From assembly GCA_964512765.1 (NCBI GenBank), contig CAZEKF010000018.1, forward strand, positions 1-26,487: a stretch of DNA of 26,487 nucleotides, read 5' to 3'. Each line of letters begins with the position of its first letter. Within the stretch, counting starts at the first letter, position 1. The DNA comes from GW2011-AR15 sp964512765. Lineage in GTDB: Archaea > Nanobdellota > Nanobdellia > Woesearchaeales > GW2011-AR15. Below, one piece after another: positions 16,115 to 24,111 of the stretch. The notes below the pieces were generated by a model, which saw nothing but the letters and a program-made list of their open reading frames with translations, was not told where the DNA came from and did no database searches. The translations under genes and the position numbers were made by a program.

Positions 16115-16681
16115 ATGGCAAAACTTGAACGAATTTATAACGTACCGTTAAGAAAAGGATTTCAGAAAGCTCCTAATTATAAACGGGCTAAAAAAGCTGT
16201 TAAAACATTACGTGAATTTTTAGCTAAACATATGAAATGTTCTTTTGAAAATGTTAAACTTGGACCTGTTGTTAACAAAAAGATTTGGGAACGAGGTATA
16301 AAAAGACCGCCTCATCATGTTAAAGTTACTGCTATTAAAGACGACGATGTTGTAACTGCTGAATTGTTTGGTCATAAATATCCTGAACCTGTTAAAACTG
16401 AAGAAGAAACTAAGAAAAAAGGTAAAGATGAAGACGTCAAGGTTGAAGATTTGGAAAAAGAATTAAGTAAAGTAGTTCAAGAGAAAAAGAAAACAACAGA
16501 GAAAAAAACTGAAAAAGAAAAAAAAGAAAAAACTGAGGTTCTAAAAGAACCAATCAAAGTAGAGAAAGAAGAAAAGAAACCAACTAAGAAAAAAGCTACA
16601 ACTAAAAAGCCAGTGGCAAAGAAAAAACCTGTTGCAAAGAAACCAGCTACAAAAAAGAAAACACCTTCTAAGAAAAAATAA
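16115..16681 (+). CDS. rpl31e: Ribosomal protein L31e with long lysine-rich C-terminal tail
   Basis: Residues 1-90 are L31e (eL31), a large-subunit protein near the exit tunnel: ERIYNVPLRKGFQKAPNYKRAKKAVKTLREFLAKHMK, then VKLGPVVNKKIWERGIKRPPHHVKV and the VTAELFGHKYPEP end. Residues about 95-188 are a Lys/Glu/Thr/Pro/Ala tail ending in repeats of KKPVAKK and TKKKTPSKKK, like histone H1-type tails. Usual L31e is 80-95 aa, so the length has doubled. The tail shares the 16-nt string AACTGAGGTTCTAAAA (16531-16546) with the S19e tail. It is the last gene of the three-gene ribosomal operon. Confidence 0.95.
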   Translation: MAKLERIYNVPLRKGFQKAPNYKRAKKAVKTLREFLAKHMKCSFENVKLGPVVNKKIWERGIKRPPHHVKVTAIKDDDVVTAELFGHKYPEPVKTEEETKKKGKDEDVKVEDLEKELSKVVQEKKKTTEKKTEKEKKEKTEVLKEPIKVEKEEKKPTKKKATTKKPVAKKKPVAKKPATKKKTPSKKK

Positions 16682-16684
16682 TTA

Positions 16685-16972
16685 TTATTTCATTACTTGA
16701 GCTTCTAAATTTTTTAACACTTCAGCAACAGCAATAAATATATTTTTTTCAGTTGCGCCAGAGTTAACAGGTTTACCATTTATCATTAGTTTTGCTTGAA
16801 TCTCGTACTTAGTTTTAACTTGTTTAAGATCTATTGTTAATTTTTCATAATCTTTAGCATGATCTGCGAATTTACGCGCATAACCACCTATTATTTTCTT
16901 AAGTATTATTAACTCTTGAGAATCCAGGTCACTAAACCCAACCAGTTCAATATTACCGCCTAATTCTATCAT
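16685..16972 (-). CDS. RaiA/HPF-like small protein (possible ribosome hibernation factor)
   Basis: The protein (95 aa) reads as beta-alpha-beta-beta-beta-alpha: IELVGF, a helix up to KFADHAK, LTIDLKQV, YEIQAKLMINGKPVNSG, then the helix NIFIAVAEVLKNLEAQV. This order and the final pattern, a strand with a glycine turn followed by an amphipathic helix with paired hydrophobics, match the S30AE fold of RaiA/HPF, which dock on the small subunit in stress. That is fold-level inference from secondary structure, not a motif match. It converges with the L31e gene with a 3-nt gap. TTTATATAT lies about 40 nt before the ATG. Confidence 0.5.
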   Translation of the reverse strand: MIELGGNIELVGFSDLDSQELIILKKIIGGYARKFADHAKDYEKLTIDLKQVKTKYEIQAKLMINGKPVNSGATEKNIFIAVAEVLKNLEAQVMK

Positions 16973-17029
16973 TGTATTAATATATGTAAGAAAGATTATG
17001 GTTGTATTATATATAAAATTTTTGGATTT

Positions 17030-17428
17030 CTATGGTTTGAATCCATTTTTTAACAAACTTTTAAGAGGAAGAAACAATGGTTCTGGGAAATTATCCGGGT
17101 CGAACCATTCCCATTTTTTGCACTTGTGAGGCTCTTTAACAATAGGTTCACCTGAAACATAATCACCTATCATTATTAAGGTAACAAAATGTTCGCCTGT
17201 TTCATGAACGTCATTTGTGTAAGGACCCTTTCTAAGATTAGTTATTTCCAGGCCTGTCTCCTCATACAATTCTCGTTTTGTACATTCTTCTAATGATTCT
17301 TTATAATCAAGTTTCCCGCCAGGAAAAGCCCAGGTTCCTTCGCCGTGAGAATTAATTCTTTTACCTAACAGTACGTTGTTACCTTTTTTCACAGCTATTC
17401 CAATTCCTACTCTAGGTAAGTCCATCAT
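17030..17428 (-). CDS. Nudix hydrolase (MutT-like)
   Basis: The Nudix box is complete: GGKLDYKESLEECTKREL then YEETGL, fitting G-x5-E-x7-R-E-U-x-E-E-x-G-U (residues about 37-60). The glutamates bind Mg2+ and the family cleaves nucleoside diphosphate-X compounds. The WAFPGGKLDYKE start and the terminal KKWEWFDPDNFPEPLF pattern resemble the MTH1/NTP-pyrophosphatase and dihydroneopterin-type subgroup with a nucleotide substrate, but substrate cannot be assigned from sequence. 132 aa is a minimal Nudix domain. The ATG overlaps the archease stop codon (ATGATG context), so the two are translationally coupled. Confidence 0.92.
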   Translation of the reverse strand: MMDLPRVGIGIAVKKGNNVLLGKRINSHGEGTWAFPGGKLDYKESLEECTKRELYEETGLEITNLRKGPYTNDVHETGEHFVTLIMIGDYVSGEPIVKEPHKCKKWEWFDPDNFPEPLFLPLKSLLKNGFKP

Positions 17429-17844
17429 ATGTCCACCACTATTCTTAACACAAAACCGTCAGAAGTTTCTTTAATCAACATTTCATTGTACGTCGGTGCT
17501 TTAATATCACCGTGCGTGTCATAGTTAGATGCTAGATCACCATAAGCAACACAGGTAAGAATATATACATTATTTTCTTTAGTTATTTTCATATTTTTAA
17601 ATTCTGAAAAGATCATATGTTCAGTATCCATGTAAAATAATAACTCGTCTAAAAAATCATACAATAATTTTTCATATTTATCAGCTTTAACCTCGATGTT
17701 AAAACTTTTTATTGCTTTTACTTTAGTTATATCTGTTAGAATGTTAAACATTGCAATGCCTGCATTACTAAACGCTTCTTCAATTGTTTTTCCGTACGCT
17801 TCGAACATGACATCAGCTGTATGGTCAAAATATTTGAATTTCAT
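17425..17844 (-). CDS. Archease (RtcB tRNA-ligase cofactor)
   Basis: The protein (139 aa) starts KYFDHTADVMFEAYGKTIEEAF, the archease hallmark with the metal-binding His-Thr-Ala-Asp. It has the middle block LLYDFLDELLFYMD and the ending IKAPTYNEMLIKE ... VVDI, where the terminal Asp is conserved. Archease activates the RNA ligase RtcB, which in archaea joins tRNA exons after BHB cleavage. This matches the three intron-containing tRNAs in the same window (inference from context). The start fits a TATA-like ATATATAA region just upstream, probably leaderless. It leads a two-gene unit with the Nudix gene. Confidence 0.92.
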   Translation of the reverse strand: MKFKYFDHTADVMFEAYGKTIEEAFSNAGIAMFNILTDITKVKAIKSFNIEVKADKYEKLLYDFLDELLFYMDTEHMIFSEFKNMKITKENNVYILTCVAYGDLASNYDTHGDIKAPTYNEMLIKETSDGFVLRIVVDI

Positions 17845-17880
17845 ATATAATAAAAGAAAAAACTAGTAGTTTAATAATAT

Positions 17881-18117
17881 TTAGTAAAATATTGGTTTAA
17901 TATCTAAATCAGAAGATTCTTCAGTTGGTTCGTTCTCTGGTTCAGGACTAGGGTCTGGTTTAGGACTGTCATCACTGAATATGTTAAACGCGCTTCCTGA
18001 CACATTATTGTAATCTTCGGACGTGGCTGTTCCTTCTAAATATTTTTTTAAGAATTCAACAGCTTTCCTGATATCTTCTTTTGAATCTGTGCTAGTGTTA
18101 ACTTTGATTTCTACCAT
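17881..18117 (-). CDS. Small conserved-looking acidic protein, 78 aa
   Basis: The first 40 residues are a probable strand-helix unit (VEIKVNTSTDSKEDIRKAVEFLKKYLEG). The rest is a Ser/Pro/Glu/Asp-rich disordered tail (PKPDPSPEPENEPTEE) ending in DIKPIFY. The short ordered part followed by an acidic tail suggests a binding or adaptor peptide; I do not recognise a family with certainty. ACTATAAATACTC at about 18140-18152 on the minus strand gives a promoter at about the right distance, and no ribosome-binding site is seen. It is divergent from the 18204 gene. Confidence 0.6.
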   Translation of the reverse strand: MVEIKVNTSTDSKEDIRKAVEFLKKYLEGTATSEDYNNVSGSAFNIFSDDSPKPDPSPEPENEPTEESSDLDIKPIFY

Positions 18118-18169
18118 TGAGTTTTTTTAATATGTTTAGAGTATTTATAGTTTTTGTTAGCAATCAACA

Positions 18170-18182
18170 AGATTTTTAAATT
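18170..18182 (+). promoter_or_regulatory. TATA element of the 286-aa gene
   Basis: ATTTTTAAATTTC lies 22-34 nt before the ATG at 18204; no ribosome-binding site follows. This is the leaderless pattern. Confidence 0.45.
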
Positions 18183-18203
18183 TCTAAAATATCAAAAAAT
18201 TAT

Positions 18204-19064
18204 ATGGGGAGTGATACTGTTTTAGTTAGATTAGAAGACCATCAAACTATTCATTACAATCTAAAAGCTGTTGAACAACCTAATGAAAGGAGTGAGATAC
18301 CTCTTTTAGAAGGTACAATCATGATGACCATCCAGGATAGAGTAGGAGCTCATCACAAAGCCAAATTACACCGTATTTGTACTGACTTTATTCTTGAAGA
18401 AATTAGTGGTGGTGAATATGATTTTGTATGGGAAGACTTTTATTTTTATGGTCCTATCAAGCTTCTTGTGGAACTTTACCCAAACGGAGATAAAGGTGTC
18501 CCAAAAAGCTTAGTCGAAAGGTTAAGAGATGAAAGAATATTAAGGGATGTACTTCACAGATTAGAAAGATTACAAGAAACAGGAACCATACATGAAGATG
18601 AATTTCATTCCTCTTTAAGAGATATGTATAAGACTTTAGCTACAGATGGTAAGTTCCATGATCCAAACCGAATAAACACTACTCAAGATGATTGGTTATA
18701 TGACAGACCTTATAAAGGAGGATTTTCTTTTGAAGAATTATTGAAGTTAAAACCAGGAGAAGGGTTTCTAAGAATTCCTATGCAACTCCTTGATTTGCCA
18801 CCATATCTAGTTGAGTTAGCTAGTCGGTTACAAGATGTTGCACCACATACACTCCCTGATTTGATACAAGGAATTGAACAGAAGGAACTAGAAGGTAAGA
18901 GGTTATACGGTTTAAGATTATTTCCACAATCTCTGATTGACGAAGCTTTAGAAAAAAAAGTTTATTTTTCAACAACGACTAATATAACAAAAGAAAGAAC
19001 AAGATTTAGTTACTTACGGCTTAGGAAAATCGTCAAATCAATCCCAACCGGTGGAATGACGTAA
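18204..19064 (+). CDS. Hypothetical protein, 286 aa
   Basis: A soluble protein I do not recognise. Residues 1-95 look alpha/beta with several aromatic and acidic positions (EYDFVWEDFYFYGPIKLLVELY). Residues 100-150 are charged helices (LVERLRDERILRDVLHRLERLQE). Residues 170-240 contain FEELLKLKPGEGFLRIPMQLLDLPPYLVELASRL, and the C terminus is basic. There is no signal peptide, membrane segment or Cys pair. The gene has its own TATA box and lies before, but 45 nt apart from, the Fe-S protein gene, which also has its own promoter, so they need not be functionally linked. Confidence 0.6.
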   Translation: MGSDTVLVRLEDHQTIHYNLKAVEQPNERSEIPLLEGTIMMTIQDRVGAHHKAKLHRICTDFILEEISGGEYDFVWEDFYFYGPIKLLVELYPNGDKGVPKSLVERLRDERILRDVLHRLERLQETGTIHEDEFHSSLRDMYKTLATDGKFHDPNRINTTQDDWLYDRPYKGGFSFEELLKLKPGEGFLRIPMQLLDLPPYLVELASRLQDVAPHTLPDLIQGIEQKELEGKRLYGLRLFPQSLIDEALEKKVYFSTTTNITKERTRFSYLRLRKIVKSIPTGGMT

Positions 19065-19109
19065 CTTTAAGATAAGATTTATAAAAAGACATTAATTTGA
19101 TAATTTAGA

Positions 19110-19400
19110 ATGACAACGCAAAAGCAGATAGTAGAGATATTAAAAACAGTTGATGATCCTGAGCTAGACATTGATGTCTGGTCGTTAGGTCTAATCTATG
19201 AAATTACTATTAAAAAAGACAAAGTGGATATATTGATGACATTCACAACACCAATGTGTCCTTACGGACCTATGTTAATGGACATGATTAAGGATGCTAT
19301 TACTTCTAAAATAAAATCTATTAAAAACGTTGAGATTGAGATAACATTTGACCCGCCATGGGAACCTAGCAAAGAACTAAGAGCCATGTTTGGGGTTTAA
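19110..19400 (+). CDS. MIP18/DUF59 family Fe-S cluster assembly protein
   Basis: A 96-residue single-domain protein. It has the family start (QIVEILKTVDDPELDIDVWSLGLIYEI), where the DPEL and LGLIY blocks are diagnostic, and the TTPMCP motif at about residues 47-52 holding the reactive cysteine. It ends with FDPPWEPSKELRAMFGV, also family-typical. MIP18/SufT/PaaD proteins help mature iron-sulfur proteins. A TATA box ATTTATAAAA at 19076-19085 lies 25-34 nt before the ATG, so the gene is leaderless. Its last 24 nt overlap the end of the convergent 271-aa gene. Confidence 0.93.
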   Translation: MTTQKQIVEILKTVDDPELDIDVWSLGLIYEITIKKDKVDILMTFTTPMCPYGPMLMDMIKDAITSKIKSIKNVEIEITFDPPWEPSKELRAMFGV

Positions 19401-20192
19401 AACTTTTGTAAACATTGACATCCTGAATGACATTTTCTCAAGTATATCCTTTTTACTCCAATCAAAGTCTACTCTCACATTTGGATGTTTTCTAAAAAAG
19501 TCCTTTAATTCTAAGCTAATAGTGTCAATTATTTCAATAATTTGTTCTTCTGGAAGCTCTATTATTCTCTCCATTAAACCCAATTGATCAGGAGTAAGAA
19601 CATTTCTTCTTAAATTTAGATACTCAGATACTGAAGTATAAGTAAAATCAAATGCCCAATTTGTATCTACTAAATGTAATTCACCATTATGGAAAACTGT
19701 CTGTTCAAATCTATATGAATCTGAAAGGTGGTAAGCAAATAATCTAAAAATATCTAATAGTTCAAATGGCTTTCCAAAAAATTCAATAAGCTCTTGATAT
19801 CCTTTTGTAGTTATATAATCTAAACCCCAAAGGTTCAGTTCTCTTTCATATATTAATTTAATTCTACCTGGAATTAAAGTGTCATCTGGTTCTAAATATT
19901 CATAAGTTTTTTCCATTCTTGGTCCAGTAATTTGTTTCATTGAGTCATTTTCAGTTGTTACACATATCCATGCTCTTGGTTGAAAAGTGTAACCAACGAG
20001 TCTGCCTAATTCATAAGCTAACATTGTTTTTAGAGATTCATTAACAAATGCATTTACACCTGCAGTTTCAAATTTTAGAAATACACCATATTTGTAAACA
20101 CTAAATTTATCATCTTTGATAAAAACTCTATGATCATGGTCTAAATATGCATGATGAATTCCTCTAGACTCTTGTTCAATTAGATATTTCAT
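19377..20192 (-). CDS. Hypothetical protein, possible divergent kinase-like fold, 271 aa
   Basis: An unrecognised 271-aa protein without signal or membrane segments. It contains an early block FKIDDKFSVYKYGVFLKFE-like strands, then a helix MLAYELGRLVGY, strands RAWICVTTEN and MEKTYEYLE, and around residue 170 a sequence FEQTVFHNGELHLVDTNWAF. The last resembles the asparagine ... glycine ... LxDxxxAF pattern seen in HipA and PI3/4-kinase-like folds (N-x-L, then D-x-G/D-x-A). This is suggestive only, because the full catalytic set is not evident. TTTAAGAATA upstream (about 20212-20222) suits a leaderless start. It overlaps the MIP18 gene tail-to-tail by 24 nt. Confidence 0.55.
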   Translation of the reverse strand: MKYLIEQESRGIHHAYLDHDHRVFIKDDKFSVYKYGVFLKFETAGVNAFVNESLKTMLAYELGRLVGYTFQPRAWICVTTENDSMKQITGPRMEKTYEYLEPDDTLIPGRIKLIYERELNLWGLDYITTKGYQELIEFFGKPFELLDIFRLFAYHLSDSYRFEQTVFHNGELHLVDTNWAFDFTYTSVSEYLNLRRNVLTPDQLGLMERIIELPEEQIIEIIDTISLELKDFFRKHPNVRVDFDWSKKDILEKMSFRMSMFTKVLNPKHGS

Positions 20193-20273
20193 TTTTCAAG
20201 AAAAAAACAAGTTATTCTTAAAGCAATCTATGATTTATTCTTCTACACCCATTCATTTCACATGGAAATATAC

Positions 20274-20325
20274 TAGTGTACACTATCGAAAAGTTTATAT
20301 ATTAGTATACACATTAATATACTAA
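20274..20325. promoter_or_regulatory. Two palindromes around the promoter of the microgene
   Basis: TAGTGTACACTA (20274-20285) is a perfect 12-bp palindrome upstream of the TATA element TTTATATATTA (20293-20303). TTAGTATA (20302-20309) and TATACTAA (20318-20325) form an 8-bp inverted repeat with an 8-nt spacer just downstream. The half-sites are related (TAGTGTAC and TAGTATAC). Sites on both sides of a TATA box are the layout of a regulated promoter, but the regulator is unknown. Confidence 0.45.
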
Positions 20326-20363
20326 GATATTAAACCAATATTCAAAAAAGAGAGGGTGTAACC

Positions 20364-20441
20364 ATGATTGACAAAGACATACCAAGGGGCGCATTAGTAG
20401 TCAGGGATTTAAACGGCAGAGTTCTGGGAATTATTGAATAA
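20364..20441 (+). CDS. 25-codon microprotein
   Basis: ATG to TAA encodes 25 residues (MIDKDIPRGALVVRD at the start, GIIE at the end). Upstream are a TATA box at 20293-20303 and a good ribosome-binding site (GAGGGTGTAACC before ATG, GGTG spaced 5 nt). Downstream, smc ends convergently at 20466. The peptide is mixed polar and aliphatic and could form a beta-hairpin around Asn-Gly. No family is recognised. The combination of strong initiation signals, own promoter and operator-like palindromes makes this tiny ORF credible despite its length. Confidence 0.5.
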   Translation: MIDKDIPRGALVVRDLNGRVLGIIE

Positions 20442-20465
20442 TTAAAGAATCATATTAGCTATTTC

Positions 20466-23400
20466 TTATATTCTTAAACTTACTATTTTACTTATTCCAT
20501 GCTCGTTCATGGACACGCCATACAAATTATCAGCTTCTGAGATAACACCGTCGTTATGACTGATAACCATGTACTGTGCTTTAGAAATATATTGTCTTAT
20601 CAAACCTGCTAATTTTTCAGAGTTACGTTTATCAAGCGCAGCGTCAACTTCATCAAGTACATAAAACGGTGCAGGTTCATGATCCTGGACAGCAAACAAA
20701 AATGCTAGAGCAGTCATGGTTTTTTCACCCCCTGACAAACTTCTAATATCTAAGAACTTTTTACCTGTTAACCGTACTTTTATGTTAAGACCACCTTCAA
20801 ACACTGTTTCAGGATCTTCCAAGTTCAAAGTAGCTTCGCCTTTGGTTGATAATGAACTAAACTTTTCCTGGAAATTCTTATTAATTTCATCGTACGTTGT
20901 CATGAAAAGATCTTTTTTCTTTGTTTCAATCTCGTTCATCATTAACAACACGTCATGCCTTTCTTTGACCAGTTTATCTTTTTTTCCAAGAACATTATTA
21001 TACTCTTTTTCAACAGCGTCATATATTTCCAATGCGCGCATGTTAACAGCGCCCATGTCCCTAACCATTTTTTCAAATTCCCATATCTCTCTTTTAATCT
21101 TTTCTTCATCTTTATCTTTGAAAACAGGCACGCCTTCATACTCTTTATACTCTTCGTACAACCCTTCAAGCTCAGCTGTCACTTTTGCATTGTCTAATGA
21201 ATAATTGTTTAGTTTTAGTTCTAACTCCCTTCTTGCCTCTTCTTTTTTGTACAGTTTAGATTCTGTTTTGTTAATTTCATCATTTACTTTATCACGTTTC
21301 TTAAACAAACTTTTGAACTTTGCATAAAACTCTTTTTGCAACCCTTCTTTTTCTTTAAGTTCTTTTTCCTGTGTTTTAATCAGGTTCTTTAAAGTTTTAC
21401 TTTCTTCGTTAAAATTCGTTTCTTCTTTATCATGCTGTTTTAAGATTTTTTTAGTGTTATTTAGTTCTGGTGTAAGAATAGTGTTAATCTGAACATCAAT
21501 GTTCTTAGTGTCTGACTGTAACCCTATAATTTCTTCTTTTAACTCAGTCTTTTTTTGTTCAAACGTGTTGAGTTCTGCTAGTAATGTCGGGTTTTTCAAT
21601 GCATTTATTTTTTCTCTTAAAGATTGTTTCTGAGTCTTAATCTGTGCCAGATCAGAATTAGTTTGTGTAATCTTGGACTGCATTCCTTGCAATTCTTTTT
21701 CTATTGTTAAACACTTTTCTTCTAATTCTTTTTTAAGACCCTGTGACACGTCCAAATCTGAATCTTCTAAATGTAATGATTTTTCAATTTTAATAATATC
21801 AGCTTCTAACTCAGCTTTCAAATGCCTCAATCTTGTAATTATTTCTTCATTTTCAGTTTTGTCTGATTCAAGTTTACTGACAATACTACTCATATCTTTC
21901 TCAGACTTTTCGAGTTCTTCAATATGACCAGTTAATTCTTTTTCTTGGAATGCTCCTTGTTTTGCTTTTTTATACCCGCCGTGCATTGCACCACTAGTTT
22001 CTGTTAAATCTCCGTCCAAAGTAGCCATTCTATACGCTCCAATACCAATCTTTCTAGCAGTGTCAATATTTTCAACAACTACTGTATTACCAAACACGTA
22101 CGAGAAAACTTTCCTGTATTTAGGATCGTATTTAACCAAACTACTTGCTAACCCAATAACACCTGGCTGGTTCAACGCTTTTGTAATTGCTGGGTTAGGC
22201 ACAATTGATTTTATTTTGTTCAATGGCAAGAAACTTGCTCTGCCTAATTTATTACTTTTCAAATATTTAATACACTCAGCTGCGACTTTATCAGATTCAA
22301 CAACTATGCTTTTAATCCTTCCTCCAGCTGCAACTTCTAATGCCAATGCATGCTCAGATTCAACCTGTCCAAGAGTTGAAACAGTTCCATAAATACCTTT
22401 TAACTTATTTTTTAATTCCATGATTTTCTGGATAGCTAAACTTTTAGAACTTTCCCGTAACCCTGATTGTTTAGCTTTAGACCTTGCTAAATCTTCTTTT
22501 ATTTTTAATAGTTTAGACCGTGCGTTCGATAGCTGTGCTGTTAATGAACTGTCATCGTTTAACCTTTGATTAAGGTCTAATGTAGCTTTTTTAAACTCTT
22601 GCCGAATATTTTTTAATTTATCAAGCTCTTTTTTATGCTCTTTTTTAACTTCTAATACTTTAGATATTTTTTCATCTGCAGTGTTAATCTGATACTCGTG
22701 CTTATCTTTTTCTCTAAGTAATTCCTGTTGTTTTTCTCTTAACTCATAAATTTCTTTTAATTTTTCATCAGCTTTCCTGTCTAAATCCTCAATTTCTTTT
22801 TCCAAGTCATCAGAATCACTTAGTTTATGTTTTGATTTAAATGTGTTAATTTTAGAATCTAATTGTTCAATTTGATCTTGTTTGCTAGTAACAGATTTAT
22901 CATAAGTATTTTTTTCAGTTTCTAATCTTTTAATTTTATCTTCAATTTCATTATAACTTTGTTCTAGTTGAGCCTTACGTTCTGTTATTCTTGTTAATTC
23001 ATTTTCTATAGAATTAATCCTTGACCTGTTAGTGCCTGTTGATACTCTAATCTCTTCAATAAGTTTCTGGATCTTTACCTGGTCTTTATCTCCCTTTTCT
23101 TCAATCTCTTTGTTAATCTTTTCAATGTCTTGTTTTCTTGATTCTATTTCAGATTTTAACTTAGTTATTTCATCTTCATACTTTTTAATATCTTTTTGCC
23201 TTGTTTCAATGTTTTTCTCAAGTTTAGTTTTCTTTTTTTCTTTAATTGTAATTTTAGAGTTTAATACAGTTGCTTTGTTTCTTTTTATTTTCTCATCAAG
23301 ATCTTTAAACTTCATTGCTTGGTTACGTTCTTTTTTAAGTTCACGTAGATATGCTTGACGTTCTGCTAGAATAATCTCTGATTCTTTGAGCTTTTCTTCA

Positions 23401-23954
23401 ACTTTGTTAAGTTCATTAATAGCTTTTTGCTTTTTTTCTTCGTAAATTGATATTCCAGCAATTTCTTCAATTATTTTTCTTCTTTCTAAAGGTGACATTT
23501 CAACTATCCTGACAATATCACCTTGCAGAACAATGTTATAACCGTCCGGGTTAATCCTTGCATGAGAGAGTAACTCAACAACTTGGTTCCTTGTAACTGT
23601 CTTATTATTTATCTTGTATATACTAGCTCCTGACTGCCTAACTGTTCTTGATAACTTAATCTCATTTTCTTCAACAGGAAAATCCTTATCTTTATTATCA
23701 AAATATATGGCAACAGTTGCTTCTTTAGCAGGATTCTTTTTTTTACCGCCGTTGTAGATTAAGTTTGCAGATTTTTCTGCTCTTAATGATTTAGCTGATT
23801 TTTTACCAAGAACAAAGCATAACGCGTCCAAGACATTAGATTTGCCTGATCCGTTAGGTCCTAATATACAATTAAAATCATCACCAAGAACAAGTTCAGT
23901 TTTTTTTGCAAAGCTTTTAAAACCTTGCATAACCATTCTATTAATCCTAGTCAA
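20466..23954 (-). CDS. smc: Chromosome segregation ATPase SMC
   Basis: A full-length SMC (1162 aa) that organises and separates chromosomes as a ring-shaped homodimer, usually with ScpA/ScpB kleisins. The N-terminal head has the Walker A loop GPNGSGKSN (residues 32-40) and the Q-loop region. Long coiled coils of Lys/Glu-rich heptads flank the hinge at about residues 510-660 (conserved LGRASFLPL and GDLTETSGAMHGG). The C-terminal head has the ABC signature LSGGEKT and Walker B FYVLDEVDAALD near residues 1080-1110. The start codon is TTG: MTRINRMVMQGFKSF is the family start, and AGAGGT lies 7 nt before it, while the in-frame ATG codons further in have no such signal and would trim the head. The ScpA/ScpB partners are not in this window. 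Confidence 0.97.
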   Translation of the reverse strand: MTRINRMVMQGFKSFAKKTELVLGDDFNCILGPNGSGKSNVLDALCFVLGKKSAKSLRAEKSANLIYNGGKKKNPAKEATVAIYFDNKDKDFPVEENEIKLSRTVRQSGASIYKINNKTVTRNQVVELLSHARINPDGYNIVLQGDIVRIVEMSPLERRKIIEEIAGISIYEEKKQKAINELNKVEEKLKESEIILAERQAYLRELKKERNQAMKFKDLDEKIKRNKATVLNSKITIKEKKKTKLEKNIETRQKDIKKYEDEITKLKSEIESRKQDIEKINKEIEEKGDKDQVKIQKLIEEIRVSTGTNRSRINSIENELTRITERKAQLEQSYNEIEDKIKRLETEKNTYDKSVTSKQDQIEQLDSKINTFKSKHKLSDSDDLEKEIEDLDRKADEKLKEIYELREKQQELLREKDKHEYQINTADEKISKVLEVKKEHKKELDKLKNIRQEFKKATLDLNQRLNDDSSLTAQLSNARSKLLKIKEDLARSKAKQSGLRESSKSLAIQKIMELKNKLKGIYGTVSTLGQVESEHALALEVAAGGRIKSIVVESDKVAAECIKYLKSNKLGRASFLPLNKIKSIVPNPAITKALNQPGVIGLASSLVKYDPKYRKVFSYVFGNTVVVENIDTARKIGIGAYRMATLDGDLTETSGAMHGGYKKAKQGAFQEKELTGHIEELEKSEKDMSSIVSKLESDKTENEEIITRLRHLKAELEADIIKIEKSLHLEDSDLDVSQGLKKELEEKCLTIEKELQGMQSKITQTNSDLAQIKTQKQSLREKINALKNPTLLAELNTFEQKKTELKEEIIGLQSDTKNIDVQINTILTPELNNTKKILKQHDKEETNFNEESKTLKNLIKTQEKELKEKEGLQKEFYAKFKSLFKKRDKVNDEINKTESKLYKKEEARRELELKLNNYSLDNAKVTAELEGLYEEYKEYEGVPVFKDKDEEKIKREIWEFEKMVRDMGAVNMRALEIYDAVEKEYNNVLGKKDKLVKERHDVLLMMNEIETKKKDLFMTTYDEINKNFQEKFSSLSTKGEATLNLEDPETVFEGGLNIKVRLTGKKFLDIRSLSGGEKTMTALAFLFAVQDHEPAPFYVLDEVDAALDKRNSEKLAGLIRQYISKAQYMVISHNDGVISEADNLYGVSMNEHGISKIVSLRI

Positions 23955-23977
23955 TATTGTAACCTCTTTTACCTATT

Positions 23978-24010
23978 CTAATACACTAATACAGGTGGTT
24001 TTTATATTTT
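23978..24010 (-). promoter_or_regulatory. Promoter region of smc with tandem 8-bp repeat
   Basis: On the minus strand a TATA-like AAAATATAAAAA lies at about 24001-24012. Just downstream come two head-to-tail copies of TGTATTAG (23978-23993), followed by the AGAGGT ribosome-binding site. The repeat contains TAGTGTA, the same half-site as the palindrome at 20274. Confidence 0.35.
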
Positions 24011-24111
24011 ACTGTTGAATTTAGTTAATAAAATTCATTTTTCATCTAATTAGTTTATAAATAAATTCAGTTTTCTATTTAATTTATTGCATTTAAGTGA
24101 GGAAAGAAATC

